64,000 nucleotides of DNA. Origin: Hufsiella ginkgonis (GTDB lineage: Bacteria; Bacteroidota; Bacteroidia; Sphingobacteriales; Sphingobacteriaceae). The translations under genes and the position numbers were made by a program. Position 1 is the stretch's first letter; each line of letters starts with the position of its first letter. The notes below the pieces were generated by a model that saw nothing but the letters and a program-made list of their open reading frames with translations, was not told the origin of the DNA and did no database searches. The stretch is from NCBI RefSeq assembly GCF_009834915.1, contig NZ_WVHS01000002.1:558001-622000 (forward strand). Reading direction: 5' to 3'. Positions 1 to 8,743 of the stretch are shown one piece after another.

Positions 1-269
1 TGAAGCGCAGCTTCCAGCACTTTGAAGCCGATCACAAATCCAAAAATACCGTTAAACACCAGTTCGGCAATGGTTGCCGGCTCCCCTACCGTTACCGTTC
101 TTTTAAAAGGGTGAAGAATACCTTCCGCTTCTTTACGCTTAAGTTCCTGCGAAAATGCCCAGTAAGCAGCCATGAAAGCCAGCGCGACAAAGAAGCCGAA
201 AGTTTGAAAAGGAAGCGGCAGCCGAAAACCGGTTAGATACTCTATCAGGTATGAGATGGTTGGAAACAT
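1..269 (-). CDS. lgt: Prolipoprotein diacylglyceryl transferase-like protein, N-terminal part
   Basis: The frame opens with ATG at 269 and runs off the window edge, so only the first 89 residues are visible. They begin [12 protein letters not shown] and contain hydrophobic segments at about 20-40 and 68-85. This beginning matches what I recall of Bacteroidota Lgt-family proteins, which transfer diacylglycerol from phosphatidylglycerol to the lipobox cysteine of prolipoproteins in the inner membrane. The catalytic region lies outside the window, so activity cannot be judged. A near-consensus -7 word, TATCTTTA, lies just upstream of the ATG. The gene reads in the same direction as mtaB, 34 bp downstream of it. 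Confidence 0.7.
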   Translation of the reverse strand, partial: MFPTISYLIEYLTGFRLPLPFQTFGFFVALAFMAAYWAFSQELKRKEAEGILHPFKRTVTVGEPATIAELVFNGIFGFVIGFKVLEAAL

Positions 270-303
270 GGGCTAAAGATAGCGGTTGAAAGTCTATTTT
301 ATG

Positions 304-1623
304 TTAATGCACAAATATCTCTGCGGCTTCTTCAACCTCTACGTTACCGTCGGCGGCAATAGCCGTAAGCGTTACGTGGCGTACTTCATTAACGGCCAGC
401 GGATCATACCTGGCCCTCACTTTCACATAGTTTTGTGTAAAACCATGCATTATGCCGTCCTTATGTTCCATTTCGAAGATCACGTCATATTTTTTACCGA
501 GGTTTTTCTCATAAAAAGCACGCCGTTTTTTATCTGAAAGAATATGCAGCATCTTGCTGCGGTCGGAGCGGTGCGATCCCGGTACGGAGCCCTCCATCTG
601 CGCAGCGATGGTATTTTCGCGCTCGGAGTAAGTAAACACGTGGAGGTAAGAAATATCTAGCCCGTTCAAAAAGTCGTAGGTTTCAAGAAAGTCCTCCCTG
701 GTTTCGCCGGGGAAGCCGGTGATCACATCCACCCCGATACAACAATCGGGCATCAGCGTTTTAATGGCTGCCACACGACCTTCAAACAGGTCCTTGCGAT
801 AGCGGCGGCGCATCAGTCCCAGGATTTTGTCGGAGCCAGACTGCAGCGGAATGTGAAAATGCGGTACAAACCGATTCGATTGTGCCACGAATTCTATGAT
901 CTCGTTGCTCAGCAGGTTGGGCTCGATCGAAGAGATCCGGATCCGGTCGATCCCTTCCACTTCGTCGAGCGCTTTTACAAGGTCGAAGAAACGTTCTTCG
1001 CGCTTACCGTTTCGAATGCCAAAGTCGCCGATATTTACGCCGGTGAGCACGATCTCCTTAACTCCTTCTGCCGCGATTGACCGGGCCCGGGTGATGATAT
1101 TTTCGATGCTATCGCTCCGGCTCGATCCCCTTGCCAGTGGGATGGTACAAAAAGTACAGGAATAATCGCAACCGTCCTGCACCTTAAGAAAGGTACGTGT
1201 GCGGTCATTCATTGAGTAGGAAGCGTTAAAGTGAATGGCCTCGTGAATCGGCCCGTTAAGCACCAGCGCTTTGGGACGCTTCACCAATTCAGTAAGGTGC
1301 TCGGTGATGCGAAACTTTTCGGCGGCGCCCAGTACCATGTCCACGCCGGGGATCTCCGAGATCTCCGCCGGCTTTAACTGGGCATAACAGCCCACGATCA
1401 CCACATACGCATCCGGCGAATGCTTCAGCGCTTCTTTTACCAGTTTGCGGCATTTTCGGTCCGCGTGGTCGGTAACAGAACAGGTATTGATCACATACAC
1501 GTCCGGCTGCGCCGTAAACTCCACGGTATCAAACCCTGCCTGGTTAAACAACCGGCCGATGGTAGAGGTTTCCGAATAATTGAGCTTACAACCTAATGTG
1601 TAAAAGGCTACTTTTTTACGCAT
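304..1623 (-). CDS. mtaB: tRNA (N6-threonylcarbamoyladenosine(37)-C2)-methylthiotransferase MtaB
   Basis: A radical SAM methylthiotransferase that would convert t6A37 to ms2t6A37 in ANN-decoding tRNAs. From the ATG at 1623 the protein is 439 aa, normal for the family. The N-terminal UPF0004 domain has cluster cysteines at C12, C48 and C79. The radical SAM motif is C152-xxx-C156-xx-C159. A TRAM-like domain ends the protein. The frame is open three codons further to a TTG at 1632, but that lies inside the promoter word at 1630-1637, so the ATG is preferred. MtaB rather than MiaB or RimO is inferred from overall similarity to Bacteroidota MtaB sequences. Confidence 0.9.
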   Translation of the reverse strand: MRKKVAFYTLGCKLNYSETSTIGRLFNQAGFDTVEFTAQPDVYVINTCSVTDHADRKCRKLVKEALKHSPDAYVVIVGCYAQLKPAEISEIPGVDMVLGAAEKFRITEHLTELVKRPKALVLNGPIHEAIHFNASYSMNDRTRTFLKVQDGCDYSCTFCTIPLARGSSRSDSIENIITRARSIAAEGVKEIVLTGVNIGDFGIRNGKREERFFDLVKALDEVEGIDRIRISSIEPNLLSNEIIEFVAQSNRFVPHFHIPLQSGSDKILGLMRRRYRKDLFEGRVAAIKTLMPDCCIGVDVITGFPGETREDFLETYDFLNGLDISYLHVFTYSERENTIAAQMEGSVPGSHRSDRSKMLHILSDKKRRAFYEKNLGKKYDVIFEMEHKDGIMHGFTQNYVKVRARYDPLAVNEVRHVTLTAIAADGNVEVEEAAEIFVH

Positions 1624-1629
1624 AAGGTG

Positions 1630-1637
1630 CAAAGATA
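1630..1637 (-). promoter_or_regulatory. -7 promoter element TATCTTTG of mtaB
   Basis: An exact match to the Bacteroidota -7 consensus TAnnTTTG on the minus strand. Its final G is 7 nt before the first base of the mtaB ATG, so transcription would start at or next to the start codon (leaderless). No start site has been measured. Confidence 0.65.
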
Positions 1638-1644
1638 AGGAATA

Positions 1645-2211
1645 TTACGATTCTCCCCAGCGATAGGAGGGTAAATCAAGTCCTGCGAGGTCGAGCACAC
1701 GGTCGACCACCGTGGCGGCAACGTCTTCCAGGGTTACCGGTTTACTGTAAAACGAAGGGTTTGCGGGGCAGATAATTCCTCCCGCCTCGGTTACCGTTTT
1801 CATATTATTGAGGTGAATAAGGCTAAAAGGCGTATCCCTGACCACCAGGATCAGCTTTCGCCTCTCCTTAAGGATTACGTCGGCGGCGCGGCACACCAGG
1901 TCGTCGGAAGTACCGGCGGCGATCCGCCCGAGCGTTCCCATCGAACAAGGACAAATGATCATGGTATCGTACTTCGCCGAACCTGAGGCGAAGGGGGCCA
2001 TAAAATCATGCTTATGGTAGCTGGCAAACGGGTAATTATCGTCGTATCCGGCACCCAGCTCATGCTTCCAAACAGTTTTCGCGTTGTCAGACATCACCAC
2101 ACCCACCGCTTCCAGCTGGTCGCTTAAATCTGCCAGCTTATCCAGCAATACCTTGGCATATACCGAACCGCTCGCACCCGTAACAGCCACCACAATCTTC
2201 TTTTTTTTCAT
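1645..2211 (-). CDS. ubiX: UbiX family flavin prenyltransferase
   Basis: The 188-aa protein has the UbiX/Pad1 flavoprotein fold. A nucleotide-binding start, VAVTGASGS, is followed by a conserved central stretch, ICPCSMGTLG, and by VVRDTPFS, which carries the phosphate-binding arginine. UbiX prenylates FMN with dimethylallyl phosphate to make prFMN, the cofactor of UbiD decarboxylases. A UbiD family gene is present in the same window, but 56 kb away at 58687-60507. The gene lies 10 bp downstream of mgtE on the same strand and is probably co-transcribed with it. The family assignment is firm; the pairing with the distant ubiD is inferred from biochemistry. Confidence 0.9.
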   Translation of the reverse strand: MKKKKIVVAVTGASGSVYAKVLLDKLADLSDQLEAVGVVMSDNAKTVWKHELGAGYDDNYPFASYHKHDFMAPFASGSAKYDTMIICPCSMGTLGRIAAGTSDDLVCRAADVILKERRKLILVVRDTPFSLIHLNNMKTVTEAGGIICPANPSFYSKPVTLEDVAATVVDRVLDLAGLDLPSYRWGES

Positions 2212-2221
2212 AACATGTTAA

Positions 2222-3571
2222 TTACAACAGCAGCTTGCTCGCCAGTCCCAGCAGCAGCAAAAATCCGAACACGTCGGTAAAAGTGGTGATGATAATTGAC
2301 GATGCGATGGCCGGGTCGATCCCTACCCGCTTGAGGATTAAGGGAATAGAAGAACCCGCAATACCGGCGATGACGAGATTACCGATCATCGATAAAAATA
2401 TCACCAGGCTGAACATAGGGTTGCTGTCGAGGTACATAGACACCAGCAGCACGATAAATCCGTTCACGGCGCCGTTGATCAACCCAACGGTAAACTCTTT
2501 GAGCACGGTGCGGTAGGCCTGGTTATCGGTAAGGTCGGCAAGCGAGATACGCCTGATGGTTACCGCCAGCGCCTGGGTGGCGGTATTCCCCCCCATTCCG
2601 GCGATCATGCCCATATATCCCACCAGCATGGGGATCATTTTGATGGTGCTATCGAAGTGCCGCGAGACCGAGGCCGCGAGAAACGCCGTGCCGAGGTTTA
2701 GCACCAGCCAGGGCAGGCGGCTCTTTACCGCCTCCTTCCAGTTTCCGGAGAGTTCCTCGTCTTCGGATACCCCGGAAAACTTCAGGATGTCTTCCGTATT
2801 TTCTTCCTGCAGTACGTCTATTACATCGTCGAAGGTGATCCGGCCCAGCAGCCGCATGTCATCATCCACCACCGGGATACTGGTCAGGTTATACTGGGAG
2901 ATGAGCCTGGCAACCTCTTCCTGGTCGGTTTCCGCTTTCACATATACGAACTCCGGGTTCACCAGGTCGTTAATAACGGTGGAATATTTTGCTTTAATAA
3001 TATCTTTAAGCGATACGATGCCTTTGAGGTAATTTTCGTCGTCGACCACGTTAATGGTATAAAACTCCTCCATCTCTTCGGATTGGCGGATAATCTCGTT
3101 CAGGGCATCTTTCTTGGTGTAATTTCCGTTCACCTTGATCACCTGCGTGTTCATCAGCCCGCCGGCGGTGTCTTCGGGGTAATTTAACAGCGTACGGATA
3201 TGGGAGGCGTCTTCTTCGTCGATCTCCCGGAGGATCTCTTTCTGCTGGTGTTCCGGAAGCTGGCTGATAATGTCGGTCGCATCATCATAATCCAGCTCTT
3301 CCATGATCTCCGACCGTTTGCCGGGATGCATGTTTTCAATGATCTTCTCGGGGTGGATCTCGTAATCCATTTCCGCGATCACTTCCGAGGCGATATCGGA
3401 AGGCAGTATATGGATGATGCGGTCGCGCGCCTCCTGCGGAAGGCTTTCGAAAATAATGGCAATCTCCGATGCATGATACTCCGACAACAAGGCAGTCAGA
3501 ACCGCTTCGTCTCCGTCAAGCGCCTGCCTGATACGCTGGATATCGGTTTTATCAAGCTCGAAGGACTGCAT
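2222..3571 (-). CDS. mgtE: Magnesium transporter MgtE
   Basis: The 449-aa protein has the MgtE order of parts. A helical MgtE_N domain (about 20-125) is rich in acidic residues. A CBS pair follows (about 130-255). A membrane domain of about five helices (about 285-449) contains the pore-type sequence GYMGMIAGMGGNTATQ. MgtE is a Mg2+-gated channel in the inner membrane whose N and CBS domains close the pore when cytosolic Mg2+ is high. The ATG at 3571 is 5 nt after a -7 word. The gene probably leads a mgtE-ubiX transcript. CorA, a second unrelated Mg2+ channel, is encoded at 38454-39572. Confidence 0.95.
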   Translation of the reverse strand: MQSFELDKTDIQRIRQALDGDEAVLTALLSEYHASEIAIIFESLPQEARDRIIHILPSDIASEVIAEMDYEIHPEKIIENMHPGKRSEIMEELDYDDATDIISQLPEHQQKEILREIDEEDASHIRTLLNYPEDTAGGLMNTQVIKVNGNYTKKDALNEIIRQSEEMEEFYTINVVDDENYLKGIVSLKDIIKAKYSTVINDLVNPEFVYVKAETDQEEVARLISQYNLTSIPVVDDDMRLLGRITFDDVIDVLQEENTEDILKFSGVSEDEELSGNWKEAVKSRLPWLVLNLGTAFLAASVSRHFDSTIKMIPMLVGYMGMIAGMGGNTATQALAVTIRRISLADLTDNQAYRTVLKEFTVGLINGAVNGFIVLLVSMYLDSNPMFSLVIFLSMIGNLVIAGIAGSSIPLILKRVGIDPAIASSIIITTFTDVFGFLLLLGLASKLLL

Positions 3572-3575
3572 GGTG

Positions 3576-3583
3576 CGAAAGTA
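3576..3583 (-). promoter_or_regulatory. -7 promoter element TACTTTCG of mgtE
   Basis: The TAnnTTCG form of the Bacteroidota -7 word on the minus strand. It ends 5 nt before the mgtE ATG, implying a leaderless mRNA. Confidence 0.55.
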
Positions 3584-3599
3584 ACATTTTTTGTGTTAT

Positions 3600-3697
3600 A
3601 CGTCGGGCGTAATACGCATTACGTTCCTATCAGGCACAGCACGCACCCTACCGGAACGTCGAACGTCCCACCTATAACATACAACGCTTAACTCTCC
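3600..3697. repeat. Degenerate 7-bp tandem repeat, ACGTnnn family (mgtE-aroQ gap)
   Basis: Units starting acgt, gcgt, acgc and acgt occur at 3600, 3607, 3614 and 3621. After a phase slip, units acgtcga, acgtccc, acctata, acataca and acgctta follow at 3656-3690, each exactly 7 bp apart. The TAA stop codon of aroQ on the minus strand is part of the unit at 3684-3690. The array fills the whole gap between the mgtE promoter and the aroQ end. Confidence 0.75.
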
Positions 3698-4107
3698 AAC
3701 AAGTTTAATACCGCCAACCGGTACCCATCCATACCGAAGCCTGTGAGCACTCCCCTGCAGTTCTTCCCGGTAAGCGAAACGTGGCGAAACTCTTCCCGGG
3801 CATATATATTGGAAATATGCACTTCAACAACGGGCGTTTTTATTGCTGCAATGGCATCGGCGATGGCAACGGATGTATGGGTATATCCTCCCCCGTTCAA
3901 CACGATCCCGTCATACGAAAACCCCACCTCATGCAGTTTGTTAATCAGCTCGCCTTCCACATTGCTCTGGTAATAATCGAACTCCACGTCCGGGAATTTT
4001 GCACGAAGCGTTTCCAGGTAATCCGCAAAGCTGCTGCTGCCGTAAATTGATTTCTCGCGTATCCCCAGTAAGTTTAAATTCGGCCCGTTGATAATTTGTA
4101 TCTTCAT
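3688..4107 (-). CDS. aroQ: 3-dehydroquinate dehydratase, type II
   Basis: This enzyme performs the third step of the shikimate pathway, anti-elimination of water from 3-dehydroquinate. The start chosen is ATG 4107, giving 139 aa that begin KIQIINGPNLNLLG. The lid-loop arginine (R17) and catalytic tyrosine (Y22) are in place, and the later motifs LNGGGYTHTS and EVHISN match type II enzymes. The frame is open a further 40 codons upstream, but that extension is unlike any AroQ, overlaps the divergent xerD start and contains the -7 word. The gene is divergent from xerD. Confidence 0.93.
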   Translation of the reverse strand: MKIQIINGPNLNLLGIREKSIYGSSSFADYLETLRAKFPDVEFDYYQSNVEGELINKLHEVGFSYDGIVLNGGGYTHTSVAIADAIAAIKTPVVEVHISNIYAREEFRHVSLTGKNCRGVLTGFGMDGYRLAVLNLLES

Positions 4108-4113
4108 AGGGTT

Positions 4114-4121
4114 CAAATTTA
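4114..4121 (-). promoter_or_regulatory. -7 promoter element TAAATTTG of aroQ
   Basis: An exact TAnnTTTG on the minus strand. The last G is 7 nt before the aroQ ATG at 4107, again near-leaderless. Its position rules out the longer aroQ reading frame. Confidence 0.65.
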
Positions 4122-4148
4122 GTAAAAAGGCGGCAGGTTTGATGCTAT

Positions 4149-4195
4149 ACGCCTGACCTTCAACATATAACGTAAAACATCCAACGTACCATATA
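4149..4195. repeat. Degenerate 7-bp tandem repeat, ACGTnnn family (aroQ-xerD gap)
   Basis: Units acgcctg, accttca, acatata, acgtaaa, acatcca, acgtacc and atataat run from 4149 without a single phase slip, each beginning with A. The array ends at the ATG of xerD (4196), so it forms the complete upstream region of that gene. No -7 word is seen between it and xerD. Confidence 0.8.
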
Positions 4196-5116
4196 ATGGA
4201 CTGGCAATCAACCACTTCCGGTTTCAAATCCTACCTTCGCATCGAGCGTTCGCTTTCTGCCAACAGTGTGGATGCCTACCTCCGGGATGTGCGCAGGCTG
4301 CAGGAATATGCAGAATCGGTTGGCGGGATCGCCCCGGATAAAGTAACCGTAACCGATCTGAAAAAATTCGTAGTGTGGGTAAATGAGCTGGGGATGCTGG
4401 CTGCCACACAGGCCAGGGTGCTTTCGGGGCTGCGGGCCTTTTTTAAGTTCATGGTGCTCGAAAACATCACCACCGACGATCCTTCCGCCCTGCTCGAAAG
4501 CCCGCGGCTGTCGCGCAAGCTGCCGGATGTGCTTAGTCTCGATGAGATCAACCGGATGATCGACGCCATCGACCTCTCGAAACCGGAAGGGATGCGCAAT
4601 AAAGCGATGCTCGAGGTGCTGTACGGGTGCGGCCTGCGTGTCTCGGAACTTACCGGGCTGCTTATCTCCAACCTGCATTTTAGCGAGGGATTTATCAGGA
4701 TCGTAGGCAAGGGCAACAAAGAACGTTTTGTACCCATCGGCTCGTACGCGATTAAATACCTGCGCATTTACCTGGACGAAGTGCGGGTACACATACCGGT
4801 GAAACACGGGAAAGAAGATTTCGCTTTTCTTAACCGGCGGGGCGCCCCGCTTACCCGGGTGATGGTTTTCATTATTATCCGCGACCTGGCGTTAAGAGCG
4901 GGCATTCTGAAAGCCATCAGTCCCCATACCTTCAGGCACTCCTTCGCTACGCACCTCATCGAAAACGGGGCCGACCTGCGGGCTATCCAGGATATGCTTG
5001 GGCACGAAAGCATTACCACCACCGAGATCTACACGCACCTCGACCGCGATTACCTGCGTTCTACCATCATTTCGCACCATCCGCGGGGCCGCGAACGGCG
5101 TAAAATCAAGCAGTGA
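4196..5116 (+). CDS. xerD: Tyrosine site-specific recombinase XerC/XerD
   Basis: The 306-aa protein has an N-terminal SAM-like core-binding domain (about 5-90) and a catalytic domain carrying all six expected residues: R148 (GCGLRVSEL), K172 (GKGNKER), H244 and R247 (HTFRH), H270 (LGHESI) and nucleophile Y279. Xer recombinases resolve chromosome dimers at dif. Chromosomal location and length fit the housekeeping enzyme rather than an integron or conjugative integrase. XerD rather than XerC is a guess from the usual annotation beside aroQ in relatives. No dif-like site was identified. Confidence 0.9.
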   Translation: MDWQSTTSGFKSYLRIERSLSANSVDAYLRDVRRLQEYAESVGGIAPDKVTVTDLKKFVVWVNELGMLAATQARVLSGLRAFFKFMVLENITTDDPSALLESPRLSRKLPDVLSLDEINRMIDAIDLSKPEGMRNKAMLEVLYGCGLRVSELTGLLISNLHFSEGFIRIVGKGNKERFVPIGSYAIKYLRIYLDEVRVHIPVKHGKEDFAFLNRRGAPLTRVMVFIIIRDLALRAGILKAISPHTFRHSFATHLIENGADLRAIQDMLGHESITTTEIYTHLDRDYLRSTIISHHPRGRERRKIKQ

Positions 5117-5117
5117 A

Positions 5118-5148
5118 TTTGTCACTCTGCAGGTAAATGATAAATTTG
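5118..5148 (+). promoter_or_regulatory. Full Bacteroidota promoter (TTTG -33, 19-bp spacer, TAAATTTG -7)
   Basis: TTTG at 5118-5121 and TAAATTTG at 5141-5148 are 19 bp apart, the classical Bacteroidota arrangement. Transcription would start near 5154, giving a leader of about 17 nt before the ATG at 5171. This is the most complete promoter seen in the window and should drive both histidine kinase genes. Confidence 0.75.
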
Positions 5149-5170
5149 AGATTAAATTCACTACGCACCT

Positions 5171-6526
5171 ATGAAGTTTTCTGTTCTCCCGTTCATTATC
5201 GTCCTTATTATTTACGGCCGGCTGCGTAAATCGCTAAAAGAACAGAACCTGCTTCCTAAGTGGGAGAAACAGCTAAAATGGATGTTATTCGGCGGCATTG
5301 CGCTGTTCGCACTGGGATCCACGTTCATGCTCGAAACGTTTACCGCCTGGACCTGGCACCTGTTTATGCTGCTGATCGTGGCGGCCATCTACCGCGAAAA
5401 AGATTTTGCGGCAGGCCGCCAGCTGGCATTGGGCATCCTCCCCTATATCGTTGTCTCTATCGTCGAAGATATTTTCAAAGCGATCTCGAAAGACGTGTTC
5501 GAAACGGTGGAGAGTTATTTCAGCAATGCCATCCTGGTATCCGTTATCTGGATGATCACCCTCTGGATCACCTACAACAGGCAGCAAAAAGCACTTGACA
5601 AGGAACGGGAGAAACGGCGTATGGAAAACGAAATGAACCGCGCTATCGCCGAACGTAAAGCGCAGCTGGAAGACATCGTGGTAGAACGTACCGCAGAGCT
5701 TACCCGGCAAAAAGAAGCGCTCGAGCTTACCCTCTCCGAACTGAAATCTACCCAGGACCAGCTCATACAACAGGAAAAGCTGGCATCGCTTGGCGAGCTC
5801 ACTGCCGGCATCGCCCACGAGATCCAGAACCCGCTTAACTTTGTCAATAATTTCTCGGAAGTGAGCATCGAGCTCCTCGATGAACTGGAATCCGAGCTTA
5901 ACAACGGCGACACCGAAGAGGTGATCGCCCTGACTGCGGATATCAAACAAAACCTGCAAAAGATCAGCCAGCACGGCAAACGCGCCGACAGCATCGTAAA
6001 GGGCATGCTCCAGCATTCGAGGAAAAGCACCGGTCAGAAAGAGCAGACGGACATCAACGACCTGGCCGATGAATATTTACGCCTCAGCTATCATGGTCTC
6101 AGGGCAAAGGATAAATCCTTTAACGCCGTACTCCAAACCGATTATGATCCCGAAGCAGGAACGATTGCGGCGGTACCGCAGGAGCTCGGCCGCGTGGTGC
6201 TCAACATCATCAACAATTCGTTTTACGCGGTGAACGAAAAAAGAAAGCAACAGCTTGCCGGGTATGAGCCAACGGTAAGCATCAGTACCAAAAATCATGG
6301 CGACGAGGTGGTGCTGCGGATCCGCGACAATGGAATCGGTATTCCCCAAAAAGTGCTGGACAAGATCTTTCAGCCCTTTTTTACTACCAAACCTACCGGC
6401 GAAGGAACTGGGCTCGGCCTCTCCCTCAGCTATGATATCATTACCAAAGTACATGGCGGCGAGCTGGAAGTAGATACAAAAGAGGGTGAATTTACCGAGT
6501 TCCTGATCACCCTGCCCCGTTCCTGA
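5171..6526 (+). CDS. Membrane sensor histidine kinase (first of tandem pair)
   Basis: This 451-aa protein has four or five predicted membrane helices in its first 135 residues and almost no extracellular part. A coiled coil (about 140-200) leads into the transmitter. The H-box GIAHEIQNPLN carries the phospho-accepting H216. The ATPase domain shows an N-box (LNIINNSFYAV), a G1 box (DNGIGIPQ), an F-like segment (FQPFFTTKP) and a G2 box (GEGTGLGLSLS). The transmitter is very similar to that of the next gene, so the two probably arose by duplication with a different sensor. The ligand is unknown. Likely partners are the receivers encoded at 10.9-12.3 kb. Confidence 0.9.
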   Translation: MKFSVLPFIIVLIIYGRLRKSLKEQNLLPKWEKQLKWMLFGGIALFALGSTFMLETFTAWTWHLFMLLIVAAIYREKDFAAGRQLALGILPYIVVSIVEDIFKAISKDVFETVESYFSNAILVSVIWMITLWITYNRQQKALDKEREKRRMENEMNRAIAERKAQLEDIVVERTAELTRQKEALELTLSELKSTQDQLIQQEKLASLGELTAGIAHEIQNPLNFVNNFSEVSIELLDELESELNNGDTEEVIALTADIKQNLQKISQHGKRADSIVKGMLQHSRKSTGQKEQTDINDLADEYLRLSYHGLRAKDKSFNAVLQTDYDPEAGTIAAVPQELGRVVLNIINNSFYAVNEKRKQQLAGYEPTVSISTKNHGDEVVLRIRDNGIGIPQKVLDKIFQPFFTTKPTGEGTGLGLSLSYDIITKVHGGELEVDTKEGEFTEFLITLPRS

Positions 6527-6555
6527 AACCGTTTCATCCGCTAAATCAGGTAAGT

Positions 6556-8697
6556 TTGAAAAAGATCCTATCCATATGTTTACTGCTGGGCCTTGGGGCT
6601 TGCACTTTTGCGCAGGGCAGGCTGCCTTCGCGGTTTAACCTGCCGGCGAATAGCGACACCGCCTTTAACCTGCCCGGTAAGTATTTCCAGGTATTAAGGG
6701 ATACAGGCATGGCGCTCACCTTTAACCAGGTAAGGACAAACACGTGGCTGGCGAAATTTGAAGGGGGCGAAAAGAAATATCCGCCCGGGCATCCCATGAG
6801 CTCCCACGTATTATGGACCAGGTATCTTCTCCACAACCGGGCTAATAAAGCTAAGGAGATCGCACTTTCAACGGAATATTCCACCGTCGACTTCTACTTT
6901 CGAAAGGCGGGCGAAAAATGGCTGCATAAAACAACCGGTTACCGGGTTCCTTATAGCAAACGTAATGACCTGAAGCTCATTAACACGGTTACCTACACGC
7001 TCGAACCCGGTGAGCATGTACTTATTTACGAACGGCAATACAACAACTGGCAAACTATCAGCCCCGGCGTCAGGATCGGCTTTGCCCGCACTACCATCCA
7101 GCAGGAGTACATCAGCGAGCGGAAACAAACCATGAAACTGGTGCTGGCATTAATCGCCGGCGTAGTACTGTTCGCGGCGGTGATCAACTTCTTTTTCTTT
7201 TTTATGATCCGTGAGCGTGTGTATCTCTACTACGGACTCACGTTACTGTTCGGCGACTGGTGTTACTTTCATCTCTGGATCCAGGACCTTATCCCCGAAG
7301 ATCCCGCCCGGTCATCGGACGCCGGGAACACCATCTTGTTATTCGCCATCTTCTTTTCCCTGTTCACGGTCCGCCATTTCCTGCGTACCAACCTGCACTA
7401 CCCCCGGTGGGATAAGTTCCTGCACTGGCTCTCGTGGATCATGCTGATCTTCGTCCCCCTGGCGGTCATCGCCCCAAACGATCGCTTTAACATTATACGG
7501 TCCATCCCGCAGGTCATCATCTTTACCGTCCTTGGGGCCCTGGCGGTTACCCCACTCCTGTTCCTGGGAAAGAGATTCTCTGAAGCACGCCTTTTCCTTC
7601 TCGCTTTTGCGCCTTTCGTGGCTTTCCTGGTAAGTTTGCTGATCACGCTCGGTTTAAAATACCGCGGTCTGCAGCCTTACCTGGCTTCGGTAATGCTGTT
7701 CAGCGTGTTGTGGGCTATCCTGGTCTTGTCCTGGTCGCTGTTCCTCCGGTTTAAGCGCCTGCTGAACGAAAATGCGCGGCAGGCACTCGAAAAAGAGCGC
7801 ATGGCCCGCGAAAAGGAAACTGAACGTAACGAGCTTATCGCCCGGCAAAAGGTGGAACTGGAAAAAGAAGTACAGGAACGCACCGCCGAGCTGAAGCAAT
7901 CTCTGCACGAGCTGAAAGCTACCCAGGCACAGCTGATCCAGTCAGAGAAGATGGCATCGCTGGGAGATCTTACCGCGGGCATTGCGCATGAGATCCAGAA
8001 CCCGCTCAATTTCGTCAACAATTTCTCGGAAGTAAGCATGGAGATGCTCGAAGAGATGGAGGAGGAAATGGGAAACGGCGAATGGGAAATAGCCGGCGAA
8101 ATTGCGAAAGATGTGAAGCTGAACCTGGAGAAGATCAACCACCATGGTAAACGGGCCGACGCCATCGTGAAGGGTATGCTGCAGCATTCGCGGAGCAGCT
8201 CGGGACAAAAAGAACCTACGGACCTGAATGCCCTGGCCGATGAATACCTGCGCCTTTGTTTCCACGGGTTGCGTGCCAAGGACAAGTCGTTTAATTCGAA
8301 GCTGGTAACTGATTATGACCACGCTCTTCCCCCCGTTTCGGTAGCCAAACAGGATCTGGGCAGGGTACTGCTTAACCTCTTCGCTAACGCGTTTTATTCC
8401 GTTGCCGCTAAAAAGAAACGGCTTGGTGACGGATATGAGCCGACAGTAACCGTGCAAACCAGGCTCATCGATCAGGAGATCGAGATCAGTGTTACCGACA
8501 ATGGTTCCGGCATCCCGCAAAAAGTGCTGGACAAGATCTACCAGCCATTCTTTACTACCAAGCCCACCGGCGAAGGCACCGGCCTTGGCCTTTCGTTAAG
8601 CTATGATATCGTAACGAAAGGCCATGGCGGCACCCTCCTGGCGGAAACGGAGGAAGGAGAATTTGCAAGGTTTAGGATCAGGGTTCCCCGCGACTAG
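6556..8697 (+). CDS. 7TM-DISM-type sensor histidine kinase (second of tandem pair)
   Basis: The 713-aa protein starts with TTG at 6556, the only start that keeps the signal peptide (KKILSICLLLGLGACTFAQ). The periplasmic region (about 20-185) resembles the 7TMR-DISM extracellular beta-sandwich. About seven membrane helices follow (190-400), then a coiled coil and a transmitter with H478 in GIAHEIQNPLN, N, G1 and G2 boxes. The transmitter closely matches that of the upstream kinase, 29 bp away, and the two are probably one operon. DISM domains bind small extracellular ligands, often carbohydrates, but the ligand here is unknown. Confidence 0.88.
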   Translation: MKKILSICLLLGLGACTFAQGRLPSRFNLPANSDTAFNLPGKYFQVLRDTGMALTFNQVRTNTWLAKFEGGEKKYPPGHPMSSHVLWTRYLLHNRANKAKEIALSTEYSTVDFYFRKAGEKWLHKTTGYRVPYSKRNDLKLINTVTYTLEPGEHVLIYERQYNNWQTISPGVRIGFARTTIQQEYISERKQTMKLVLALIAGVVLFAAVINFFFFFMIRERVYLYYGLTLLFGDWCYFHLWIQDLIPEDPARSSDAGNTILLFAIFFSLFTVRHFLRTNLHYPRWDKFLHWLSWIMLIFVPLAVIAPNDRFNIIRSIPQVIIFTVLGALAVTPLLFLGKRFSEARLFLLAFAPFVAFLVSLLITLGLKYRGLQPYLASVMLFSVLWAILVLSWSLFLRFKRLLNENARQALEKERMAREKETERNELIARQKVELEKEVQERTAELKQSLHELKATQAQLIQSEKMASLGDLTAGIAHEIQNPLNFVNNFSEVSMEMLEEMEEEMGNGEWEIAGEIAKDVKLNLEKINHHGKRADAIVKGMLQHSRSSSGQKEPTDLNALADEYLRLCFHGLRAKDKSFNSKLVTDYDHALPPVSVAKQDLGRVLLNLFANAFYSVAAKKKRLGDGYEPTVTVQTRLIDQEIEISVTDNGSGIPQKVLDKIYQPFFTTKPTGEGTGLGLSLSYDIVTKGHGGTLLAETEEGEFARFRIRVPRD

Positions 8698-8743
8698 TCA
8701 CACTGTTGTAGCTCACGGGAGATAACTTCCGGCCACCTCGCTA

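Noticed and set aside
4208-4807. 199-aa frame on the minus strand
   Set aside because: It lies fully inside xerD in antisense, has no family features, and xerD has all catalytic residues.
6551-6558. TAAGTTTG as promoter of the second histidine kinase
   Set aside because: It overlaps the TTG start codon; a transcript from it would lack the signal peptide, and no in-frame start follows for over 50 codons. The promoter at 5118-5148 is more likely to serve both kinases.
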